Shown here: piece after piece, positions 1 to 6,941 of the stretch
Layout: each line of letters opens with the position of its first letter
How positions within the stretch are numbered: position 1 is the first letter of the stretch
Assembly (NCBI GenBank): GCA_942492635.1
Contig: CALOFP010000002.1
Span: 372,001-436,000 of the forward strand
Reading direction: 5' to 3'
DNA length: 64,000 nucleotides
Source of the DNA: CALOFP01 sp942492635
Lineage (GTDB): Bacteria > UBP6 > UBA1177 > CALOFP01
The notes under the pieces: model-generated
The model's input: the letters and a program-made list of their open reading frames with translations, nothing else
The model's database searches: none
Told to the model about the DNA's origin: nothing
Program-made: the position numbers and the translations under genes

Positions 1-1346
1 GCATCTATTTCTTTGAGTTTCTCGTAGGTTATCGATACCGGTACGATGTATATTCTGCGGCGTGTCTCACGTTTTATCTCGGAGAGCATGGAGAGAATTC
101 CTGTCCTCGGATTCCGAACTCTTCCGTTTCTGGATCGGCCTCCCTCTATGAAAAACTCGACATCGTAGCCCGATTCCACAATTTTTCGAAGATAAGCCTT
201 GAAAACCTTCTTGTAGAGAAGGTTGTCACCTATTTTCCTTTTTACGAAGAACGCCCCGACCGTTCTCAAAATGTAGCCTAAAGGGAAAAAGTTCAGATTG
301 TCGCCCGAAACCACCAGCGGCACGGTTACCTGCTCTCTGTAGAGAAGGTTGGAGAGGAGAAGGTAGTCGAAGTAACTTTTATGGGTCGGAATGAAAACGA
401 GATTTATGTTTCTCATCGATGCGAAGTGACGAAGTCTCTTTATCTTTTCGTGAGGATAGTCGATCCGGGAAAAGATGGAGTTGAGGACCTTGTTTACGAC
501 GGTGGATATTCTGTCCGAATCGGAAGGACGGTATCGCGTATAGATTCTATTGAGATACTTTTTCGCCAGCTTCTGTTCGAACTCATCCTTAAGCGATAGT
601 TCAAGAAGGGTTTCGTTTTTCATTTCCAGCCAGTTTCGTCTGGCGGCTCCCACAACGTTTTTCTTCTCTTCCTGCAGAATTCTGTAGAGCTTCTCATATA
701 GGTGCTGGGGATGGATCTCCCGGTCTATTTTTGCGGAGATTCCGATTCTGATAGTCAATTTCCTTTTTCCCAGAACAAACATCACAAGTTCGCCGAATGT
801 CGCCCAAAGGTTGTATTTTCCGATAAACGGAAGGAGCCAGCGTCTTCTACTCTGCTGTCTGGAGGTGACGTCCTTGTTCCACAGCGTCGTTAAGGGAACG
901 GCGAATATGTCGCCCCGGCGGAGACAACCTGAGAAGAACTCCTCAAGCGGCTTTCTATCGGAAAAAAAACGCTGGTCCAACGGAAGATAGAGCGATCTTA
1001 TGGGGGTGTTGTAGGTCGGCTTTTTTCCCTTCAGGATTTTACCCAAGAGTGAAAACAGCTCCCTCAGCGGAAAAAGCATCAACGTTTTCGGACCGAAAGA
1101 GTGAGATGGAAGATCTATCCCGTGTCTCAGGAAGAAACCGTTGAGAAAAAACTGTTCGAGAAGGGATGAGCGGTGGGAAATGAAGACAACTGTGCCTCCT
1201 CTCCCGGAAAGCTCTTTCAGTTCCTCCGGAGAGGGAACTTCGAACCTGCTTTCTCCGCCTACTTTCTCAAAAAGGTATCCGATTATCCTTTTTCTGAAAG
1301 ATGGAATGAATTTGCGTAGATAGAAAAAAGTTTCGGTGTATCTCAC
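1..1346 (-). CDS. plsB: PlsB-like glycerol-3-phosphate acyltransferase, partial (3' end beyond left edge)
   Basis: Seen: an open minus-strand frame of about 448 codons that runs off the left edge of the window. From about residue 322 it carries the acyltransferase motif HKSYFD, followed by GAFFVKR, then FIEGGRSRNGR near residue 400 and VPVSITYE. The order and spacing match PlsB (HRSHMD, GAFFIRR, VEGGRSRTGR in the E. coli enzyme), including the roughly 300-residue N-terminal part. Family knowledge: PlsB acylates position 1 of sn-glycerol-3-phosphate at the inner membrane, the first step of phospholipid synthesis. The chosen start is a GTG that overlaps the stop of the upstream nucleoside phosphorylase gene in a GTGA arrangement, which suggests translational coupling. 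It is the last visible gene of a three-gene minus operon that also encodes a CDP-alcohol phosphatidyltransferase, so two lipid enzymes share one transcript. Confidence 0.85.
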   Translation of the reverse strand, partial: MRYTETFFYLRKFIPSFRKRIIGYLFEKVGGESRFEVPSPEELKELSGRGGTVVFISHRSSLLEQFFLNGFFLRHGIDLPSHSFGPKTLMLFPLRELFSLLGKILKGKKPTYNTPIRSLYLPLDQRFFSDRKPLEEFFSGCLRRGDIFAVPLTTLWNKDVTSRQQSRRRWLLPFIGKYNLWATFGELVMFVLGKRKLTIRIGISAKIDREIHPQHLYEKLYRILQEEKKNVVGAARRNWLEMKNETLLELSLKDEFEQKLAKKYLNRIYTRYRPSDSDRISTVVNKVLNSIFSRIDYPHEKIKRLRHFASMRNINLVFIPTHKSYFDYLLLSNLLYREQVTVPLVVSGDNLNFFPLGYILRTVGAFFVKRKIGDNLLYKKVFKAYLRKIVESGYDVEFFIEGGRSRNGRVRNPRTGILSMLSEIKRETRRRIYIVPVSITYEKLKEID

Positions 1347-2647
1347 ATGTGTCCCAGTATGAGCTCCGTCTTCTCTGCCTCTCTGTTTTCAATTGTGTAG
1401 ATATCTTCGAGGTAGTGTTTTGCCTTCTGGAGCTTCTCTTCGCTGTTGTATCCGATAACGTAGAGGACATCTCCCTTCTCGACCCTGTCTCCGACCTTCT
1501 TTTTGAGAATGAATCCTGGAGCCGGATCGACGGGATCCTCCTTCTTAACTCTTCCTCCTCCCATGTGAACAAGAGCCTTTCCGAAGTTGAGCGCATCGAT
1601 AGCGTGTACCCAGCCTGCCGATTCAGCCTTGACTTCGAGATAGTTCTTCGGTTTGGGAAGAAGTTCGGGGTTCTTTATCGCAGCTGTGGAACCGCCCTGG
1701 TACTCCACAGTTTCGATGAATTTTTCCATCGCCTTGCCTGATTTGATCGCCTCTCTCGCCTTCTCTTTTCCCTCCTCGATTGTTTCGACCTTGCCGAACA
1801 TCTTGAGAAGGAGAGCCGTAAGTATCTCTGTGAGTTCGGAAACCTGCGGAACGTATTCGCCCCGGAGAACGTCGATCGATTCCTCGATCTCCATTGCGTT
1901 TCCGATCTTGTAACCGAGAGGTTCGCTCATGTTGGAAAAGAGAACGGCGACTTTCTTTCCGAGTCTCTCTCCGATTATTTTCATTGTTTCGGCAAGTTTT
2001 TTGGCCTGATCCATATCCTTCATGAAAGCTCCACGGCCCACTTTAACGTCGAGGACAAGTCCGTCGATTCCCTCCGCCATCTTCTTGCTCATTATGGAGC
2101 TTGCGATGAGAGGAATCGATTCAACAGTGCCTGTTACGTCACGAAGCGCGTAGAGTCTCTTGTCCAGGGGAGCGATTTCCGGAGTCTGGCCTATCAGGGA
2201 TATTCCGGTTTCACGAAGCTGTTCCTTGAAAACTCCCAGCTCCAGGTTGACGTTGAATCCCGGAATGGATTCAAGCTTGTCAAGCGTTCCTCCGGTGTGT
2301 CCGAGACCCCTGCCGGAAATCATCGGGATCCTGAAATCGAGTGCAGCGAGAACCGGAGCGAGAGGAATGGAGATCTTGTCGCCGACTCCCCCTGTCGAGT
2401 GTTTGTCCACCTTGATGCCGGAAAGATTGGAAAAATCCATAACCGATCCGGAGTGAAGCATCTTCTCCGTCCACACCTCAAGTTCTTCCGGAGCAAGTCC
2501 GTTGAAGAAAATGGCCATGAGCATGGCAGCCATCTGGTAGTCCTTGAGAGTTCCGTCGAGATAGCTGTTGAGAAAGTACTCGATGTCCTCCTTGGAAAGC
2601 GGCCTTCCGTCCCTCTTGTCGGATATGATGTCATAAAAAAGTCTCAT
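1343..2647 (-). CDS. deoA: Thymidine / pyrimidine-nucleoside phosphorylase
   Basis: A 434-residue protein of the usual length for DeoA/Pdp. Near residue 80 it has the glycine-rich phosphate-binding signature KHSTGGVGDK, followed by SGRGLGHTGGTLDKLE and a C-terminal pyrimidine phosphorylase domain. The family cleaves thymidine, uridine or deoxyuridine with phosphate to the base and (deoxy)ribose-1-phosphate, in the cytoplasm. Sequence alone does not separate DeoA from the broader-specificity Pdp. An ATG six codons upstream lies inside the GGGAGGGAAT Shine-Dalgarno sequence, so the start at 2647 is preferred. It sits 69 bases after the CDP-alcohol phosphatidyltransferase gene and overlaps the acyltransferase gene by four bases, so the three are probably one transcript. 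Confidence 0.9.
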   Translation of the reverse strand: MRLFYDIISDKRDGRPLSKEDIEYFLNSYLDGTLKDYQMAAMLMAIFFNGLAPEELEVWTEKMLHSGSVMDFSNLSGIKVDKHSTGGVGDKISIPLAPVLAALDFRIPMISGRGLGHTGGTLDKLESIPGFNVNLELGVFKEQLRETGISLIGQTPEIAPLDKRLYALRDVTGTVESIPLIASSIMSKKMAEGIDGLVLDVKVGRGAFMKDMDQAKKLAETMKIIGERLGKKVAVLFSNMSEPLGYKIGNAMEIEESIDVLRGEYVPQVSELTEILTALLLKMFGKVETIEEGKEKAREAIKSGKAMEKFIETVEYQGGSTAAIKNPELLPKPKNYLEVKAESAGWVHAIDALNFGKALVHMGGGRVKKEDPVDPAPGFILKKKVGDRVEKGDVLYVIGYNSEEKLQKAKHYLEDIYTIENREAEKTELILGHM

Positions 2648-2716
2648 GATTCCCTCCCTTTTCAATTGCAGTTTTCCAGTGACAGTATATTTGATGTCTC
2701 AGACGTTTGAAAGTTT

Positions 2717-3511
2717 CTATGCGGCATCCTTATTTTCCATTCTGTAGATCTTTACAGCGAAGAGAATTGGCCCGGCAAGAAGGCCGAGAGCCAGGAATCC
2801 GCTGTTGAAGACTGTGAAAATCCAGTATTTTCCGGTTATGAGCGCAACAGCGCACCAGAAGTAGATATCCACCTCGTTGAAAAAGAGGATGGAAAGAATA
2901 GCCCAGCCGAAGAACTTGATCCAGTCGAAGAATCCCCTTTTCGGCGGTTTCGCAGCGGGCTTCTGGGTTGTTCTCGCTTTTGCGTAGTCGAAAAGCTTCT
3001 CCTTGTCCGGCAGAAGTTGCTTGAGCTTCATGGATGTGAATACGGTTTCCGCCACCCACTTGCTGTAGTTTGCTATGAATGCGCCGATTATTCCCGCCTG
3101 GGGAAGCATCAGGTCGATTAGACTTCCTGTATGGAGGTAGGCTCTGTAGCCCATGGCCCAGAAAAGAAGAACAAGTGTGACCGCGTCAGTAGCCTTGTCG
3201 AAGTAATATCCGAAGCTGGTTCCAGAGAGTCGATATCTTGCAACCGTCCCGTCCATGTTGTCCAAGATCAGCCCCAGATTAATCAAGACTGCCCCCCAAA
3301 TTCCTGCACTGTATGTGTGTTTGAATGCGATTAGATAAATTCCCACCAGTTTTGTAAACACGGACATGACTGTGAGACGGTTCGGGGTTACCCACTTTTT
3401 CTCGATGATCGGTAAAAGAAAAAGTATCGTCAGGGGCCGTGCGAACACCATCGCCCAGAAGTCCCTGGATTGAAAATTCCGTAATCTTTCAAGACGTTCC
3501 TTAAATGCCAT
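2717..3511 (-). CDS. CDP-alcohol phosphatidyltransferase family membrane protein
   Basis: A 264-residue polytopic membrane protein. Residues 84-109 carry the full family signature D-x2-D-G-x2-A-R-x8-G-x3-D-x3-D: it begins DNMDGTVARY and ends GYYFDKATD. All metal-binding and catalytic aspartates are therefore present. Family knowledge: these enzymes move a phosphoalcohol from a CDP-linked donor to a second alcohol in the membrane, making phospholipids such as PGP, PS or PI-phosphate. The substrate cannot be told from sequence. A GGGAGGAG ribosome binding site precedes the ATG. The gene heads a minus operon with the nucleoside phosphorylase and the PlsB-like acyltransferase, which supports a role in phospholipid synthesis. 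Confidence 0.85.
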   Translation of the reverse strand: MAFKERLERLRNFQSRDFWAMVFARPLTILFLLPIIEKKWVTPNRLTVMSVFTKLVGIYLIAFKHTYSAGIWGAVLINLGLILDNMDGTVARYRLSGTSFGYYFDKATDAVTLVLLFWAMGYRAYLHTGSLIDLMLPQAGIIGAFIANYSKWVAETVFTSMKLKQLLPDKEKLFDYAKARTTQKPAAKPPKRGFFDWIKFFGWAILSILFFNEVDIYFWCAVALITGKYWIFTVFNSGFLALGLLAGPILFAVKIYRMENKDAA

Positions 3512-3537
3512 TTTTCTCTCCTCCCAATGGTCACGTA

Positions 3538-3566
3538 ACTCTATGAGAATAGTCCAGCAAAGTCAA
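3538..3566 (-). promoter_or_regulatory. Candidate sigma-70 promoter for the CDP-alcohol phosphatidyltransferase operon
   Basis: On the minus strand TTGACT (3566-3561) is followed after 17 bases by TAGAGT (3543-3538), about 30 bases before the gene start. It is divergent from a second promoter at 3587. The two TTGACT boxes form an inverted repeat, AAAGTCAA / TTGACTTT, with 19 bases between the arms. Confidence 0.4.
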
Positions 3567-3586
3567 ATTTATACAACCTTCTAAAC

Positions 3587-3615
3587 TTGACTTTGTATAA
3601 TAAAGAAAATACTAT
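3587..3615 (+). promoter_or_regulatory. Candidate sigma-70 promoter for the MFS transporter
   Basis: TTGACT (3587-3592), 17 bases, TACTAT (3610-3615), about 58 bases before the MFS gene start. It is arranged back to back with the minus-strand promoter at 3538-3566. Confidence 0.4.
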
Positions 3616-3672
3616 TAGCCCCGATCATCGTCGGATCATCTTGATTGAATAAATATTTCGGAGGTTTTTCCA

Positions 3673-5097
3673 ATGAAAGCGCTTGTTAACTACTTTGCAG
3701 AATTCGGAGTGCTTAAAAAAGCGTCAAAAGAGTTCTGGCTTCTCAATGCCATCAACTTCTTTGACTGTCTCGCCTATTTTTCAATGATTACAGTTGTCAC
3801 ACTCTACCTCACAACAAGTGTAGGACTTGACGACGTTCACGCAGGGACTCTTGTTGCCGTTTTTACATCGGCAATTACCTTCATCATTTTCTTCGTAGGA
3901 TTCATCACCGATTCGCTCGGAGTTAAGAAATCCCTTCTCATCGGTATTTCCCTGAACGGGCTTGCAAGGCTGGGACTGGGAGTTGCCCCGACGTTCTTGA
4001 GCGGAGATATGCTTCAGTATTCAGTATGGTTCTTTCTTGCGTTTCTCATGCCTCTCGGTACAGCCATGATGGCACCGGTTGTTACGGCGGGACTCAGGAA
4101 ATATACGACGGAAGAGACAAGAGGTACAGGATTCAACATGTACTACCTCCTGATGAATGTGGGTGCTATTGCTGCCGGACTTCTTATCGATGAGATCAGA
4201 AACCACTTCGATCTCGCAATTGCATACAACCTCATCTTCGACTTCGGTTTCATAATGAGTGTCGTTGCTGCTCTCTGCGCCTTCCTTATCAGGGAAAAGG
4301 GTTCGGAGAAGAAAGAAGAGGCTGATGCTCCGGCAGAAAAGGGTGAAAGAAAGATGCCCTGGGTTATTGCTCAGGAGGTTATGAAAGAGTCCGCTTTCTG
4401 GAAACTTCTTCTTTTCATGTTCATAACAATCGGTGTTAAGCTTGTTTTTACACACCAGTTCCTTGTTATGCCGAAGTATTACGACCGTGTTCTCTACACA
4501 CTTGCACCGATCGGAAAACTCAACGCCATCAACCCGACCATTATCGTTGTCGGTCTTATTCTTCTTATCCCGATCCTCAACAAGTTCGATACAGTGAAGA
4601 TGATTATCGTCGGTACGATCATTTCATCGATATCACTTCTTCCCATGGCGATTTCTCCGCACTTCTACACAGTGCTTCCATGGGTCAACAATATCAACGA
4701 TGCCTACTGGACAATAATCTTCCTTCAGATCGTTGTTTTCGCTATCGGTGAGGTTATCTGGTCTCCGAGAATTTACGAATACACGGCATCAATTGCGCCC
4801 GAGGATAAGGTCGGTTCCTACATGGGACTCTCAGCTCTTCCGATGTTCATTGCAAAGCCGGTAAACGGCATCATCAGCGGTATCCTTATCTCCAAGTTCT
4901 GTTTCGAAGGAGTCAAGGCAAAGATCGAGACAGGAAACATCAGCTACTACTCAAGCCCTGAGTTCATGTGGCTTATCTACTTCGGACTTGCTATTTCCAG
5001 CCCGATCCTCATTGTTCTTCTCAAGGATTTCATAACATCCAAGAAAGAGGATGAAGATGAAGTAATGGAAGAGGAACCCTCAACAGTTACCGAGTAA
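3673..5097 (+). CDS. MFS / POT-like membrane transporter
   Basis: A 474-residue, strongly hydrophobic protein with about twelve predicted membrane spans. A cytoplasmic acidic/lysine-rich loop (about residues 212-232) separates two six-span halves, and the C-terminus is very acidic. The loop between helices 2 and 3 reads GFITDSLGVKKSLLIG, which resembles the MFS signature GxxxDRxGRR. The overall look is closest to the peptide-transporter (POT) side of the MFS. A typical POT substrate motif ExxERFxYYG is not present at the N-terminus, unlike the POT gene at 15914. The substrate is unknown. The gene is monocistronic, with its own promoter and a short hairpin plus T-run directly after the stop. 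Confidence 0.75.
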   Translation: MKALVNYFAEFGVLKKASKEFWLLNAINFFDCLAYFSMITVVTLYLTTSVGLDDVHAGTLVAVFTSAITFIIFFVGFITDSLGVKKSLLIGISLNGLARLGLGVAPTFLSGDMLQYSVWFFLAFLMPLGTAMMAPVVTAGLRKYTTEETRGTGFNMYYLLMNVGAIAAGLLIDEIRNHFDLAIAYNLIFDFGFIMSVVAALCAFLIREKGSEKKEEADAPAEKGERKMPWVIAQEVMKESAFWKLLLFMFITIGVKLVFTHQFLVMPKYYDRVLYTLAPIGKLNAINPTIIVVGLILLIPILNKFDTVKMIIVGTIISSISLLPMAISPHFYTVLPWVNNINDAYWTIIFLQIVVFAIGEVIWSPRIYEYTASIAPEDKVGSYMGLSALPMFIAKPVNGIISGILISKFCFEGVKAKIETGNISYYSSPEFMWLIYFGLAISSPILIVLLKDFITSKKEDEDEVMEEEPSTVTE

Positions 5098-5098
5098 T

Positions 5099-5118
5099 GG
5101 GTTCCCCAACCCTTTTCT
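5099..5118 (+). terminator. Candidate intrinsic terminator after the MFS gene
   Basis: GGGTT-CCCC-AACCC forms a five-base-pair stem with a four-base loop. TTTTCTT follows immediately and more T runs lie downstream. It starts two bases after the stop codon. The stem is short, so strength is uncertain. Confidence 0.45.
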
Positions 5119-5255
5119 TAAACTTTTTTCCATAGAACTATCCATACAATCGATTTTTTCCAACAATTGAAAATAAAGAATATCCCTTCTGTTTCTGCTT
5201 CTTTTGATAATAATGTCTATCGGTAATTTCTTTATAAAATTGGTGGAAGAGAATC

Positions 5256-5558
5256 TTAGATTTCGTAATCGACGGCCACCACGCATTCCGTAACCATTCC
5301 GATGAAGTCGACAACTTTCTGATGATCCTTGTGGATTCTGTAGCTTTCGAGATCGTCAAGATTGTCGAAAGTTGAAACGAGAACGATATCGTAGGCTCTC
5401 GGGGAGGGTTTGATGTTTATTCCGACCTCTATCGACTGCAGGAAAGGTATTTTCTGCTCCAGCTCCTCAAGCCTCTGTTTCATTTCCTCCCGATTTTCTT
5501 CACCGTTTTTTTCGAGGGCGAAATCCTTCATTCTCCACATAACAACGTGCTTAATCAT
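5256..5558 (-). CDS. Dabb (stress-responsive alpha/beta barrel) domain protein
   Basis: A 100-residue protein consisting of a single Dabb domain. It begins IKHVVMWRMKD, has a central amphipathic helix (about residues 20-38), SPRAYDIVLVSTF (about 52-64) and ends in HQKVVDF...VVAVDYEI. This ferredoxin-like fold dimerises into a barrel. Members range from stress proteins to small-molecule cyclases, so no reaction can be assigned. A clear GGAGGAATT ribosome binding site precedes the ATG. It is a single gene, divergent from mnmA, with its own promoter in the shared upstream region. Confidence 0.85.
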   Translation of the reverse strand: MIKHVVMWRMKDFALEKNGEENREEMKQRLEELEQKIPFLQSIEVGINIKPSPRAYDIVLVSTFDNLDDLESYRIHKDHQKVVDFIGMVTECVVAVDYEI

Positions 5559-5588
5559 AATTCCTCCGGCATTAAAGTTTGCAGAATG

Positions 5589-5617
5589 ATCTTAACTATC
5601 TTGAGGGTTTGTATCAA
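5589..5617 (-). promoter_or_regulatory. Candidate promoter of the Dabb gene
   Basis: Minus strand TTGATA (5617-5612), 17 bases, TAAGAT (5594-5589), about 30 bases upstream of the Dabb start. Confidence 0.45.
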
Positions 5618-5622
5618 GTTTA

Positions 5623-5650
5623 TTGCATTCGCCGGATTCGATTCTATAAT
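5623..5650 (+). promoter_or_regulatory. Candidate promoter of mnmA
   Basis: TTGCAT (5623-5628), 16 bases, perfect TATAAT (5645-5650), about 29 bases before the mnmA start. Its presence just upstream argues against the longer N-terminal reading of mnmA, which would have to be translated through the promoter. Confidence 0.5.
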
Positions 5651-5678
5651 TACGGGAAAATGTTTGAAGGAGATTATG

Positions 5679-6755
5679 ATGAAAAAGAAAACAGTTGCCG
5701 TCGGGATGAGCGGCGGTGTGGACTCTTCGCTTACGGCTGCAATGCTGATGGAGCAAGGCTACGATGTCAAAGGCGTCATGATGCGCGTTTACGATCCTAC
5801 GCTGAAAATTGAAACACCGCCCAAAACCAGCTGCTTCGGTCCCGGTGAGGATGCTTCTGTAGAAGCTGCAATGAGCGTGGCCGAAAAACTGGGTGTTGAA
5901 CTTCAGGTGATCGACCTTGTGGACGAATTCAGAGCGCACATCATCGAATACTTTAAGAGGGAGTACCTTTCAGGGCGAACTCCAAATCCCTGTGTTATGT
6001 GCAACCGTTGGATTAAATTCGGGTTTATGGTGGACAAGGCTCTTGATTCAGGGATGGATTTCGACTACTTCGCAACAGGTCACTATGCGAGAATTGATGA
6101 TCATTCCGGAAGGCCAATGCTCCGAAAGGCAAAGGATTTCAAGAAAGATCAGACATACTTTCTGGCATTCCTCAATCGGGATCAGCTTGAGCGAACACTT
6201 TTCCCCCTCGGTAACTTCACAAAACCGGAGGTTCGCCAGATGGCAAAAGATATGGGGCTTCCGGTAGCCGAACGCAAGGAAAGTCAGGACTTCATGGGTG
6301 GAAACTACAAGGCTCTTTTCGACGATTGTTCGAAAAGAGGCGAAATTGTGGATACATCCGGCGGGGTGCTGGGAAAACACGACGGCCTTTTCAACTACAC
6401 TATCGGTCAGAGAAAGGGACTTGTGGCCGTCGGTAAACCGATCTATGTAGTCTCTCTTGATCCTGTTGGAAACAGGGTTGTCGTTGGATCAAAAGATGAA
6501 CTCTACGCCCAAAGTTTCATCGCCGGTGAACTAAACAACGTGGCCATGCCTCTTGCAGGTGAGTTCCGCTGTCACGCAAGGATTCGTCAACAGCACAGAC
6601 CTGCGCCCGCTACAGTTACAATTTTGGATCGTGATAAATTCCAGGTGAGTTTTGATGAACCTCAGCTTTCAATAACTCCCGGTCAGTCGGTTGTCCTCTA
6701 TGATGATGAGTATGTTCTGGGTGCAGGAGTGATAGAAGGTCTCCTCCAAAATTAA
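5679..6755 (+). CDS. mnmA: tRNA-specific 2-thiouridylase
   Basis: A 358-residue protein with the PP-loop SGGVDSS (about residues 9-15), NPCVMCNRWIKFG, ATGHYAR, the lysine/aspartate region KDQTYFLA, the YTIGQRKGL motif and the C-terminal beta-barrel. MnmA thiolates position 2 of the wobble uridine in Lys, Glu and Gln tRNAs. The start is set by an AAGGAG ribosome binding site six bases before the ATG; an earlier in-frame start would read through the TATAAT box. Odd: the second conserved cysteine, normally in a segment like ESQDxCFxG, is missing. The segment here reads ERKESQDFMGGNY. The CxxC in NPCVMC is kept, and extra cysteines lie in SCFGPGED and LFDDCSKRG. This looks like a divergent MnmA subfamily rather than a broken gene. 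Confidence 0.9.
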   Translation: MKKKTVAVGMSGGVDSSLTAAMLMEQGYDVKGVMMRVYDPTLKIETPPKTSCFGPGEDASVEAAMSVAEKLGVELQVIDLVDEFRAHIIEYFKREYLSGRTPNPCVMCNRWIKFGFMVDKALDSGMDFDYFATGHYARIDDHSGRPMLRKAKDFKKDQTYFLAFLNRDQLERTLFPLGNFTKPEVRQMAKDMGLPVAERKESQDFMGGNYKALFDDCSKRGEIVDTSGGVLGKHDGLFNYTIGQRKGLVAVGKPIYVVSLDPVGNRVVVGSKDELYAQSFIAGELNNVAMPLAGEFRCHARIRQQHRPAPATVTILDRDKFQVSFDEPQLSITPGQSVVLYDDEYVLGAGVIEGLLQN

Positions 6756-6941
6756 TTACCTGAAAATTCTGCAACATTAAGAATTGTGGTCCTTTGAAGG
6801 TTCTTTACTTTTTTGAACTTGAAAGAAGGTAGCAAAGAACAGTTTCCGATCTCTTCATAATAGTTGAAAAAAATTGCCTTCCTCCTGAAAATGTTTAAAA
6901 ATTGTTGTGGTTGAGGGGAATAATGGGTAGGTTTTTTCTTT

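Noticed and set aside
1349..1741. Plus-strand frame of 130 codons opposite the nucleoside phosphorylase gene
   Set aside because: It is antisense to a strongly conserved enzyme and has no motif; a shadow frame.
5547..5678. Upstream extension of MnmA by 44 residues
   Set aside because: It contains the TATAAT promoter and the Shine-Dalgarno sequence of the true start, and MnmA proteins begin just before the PP-loop.
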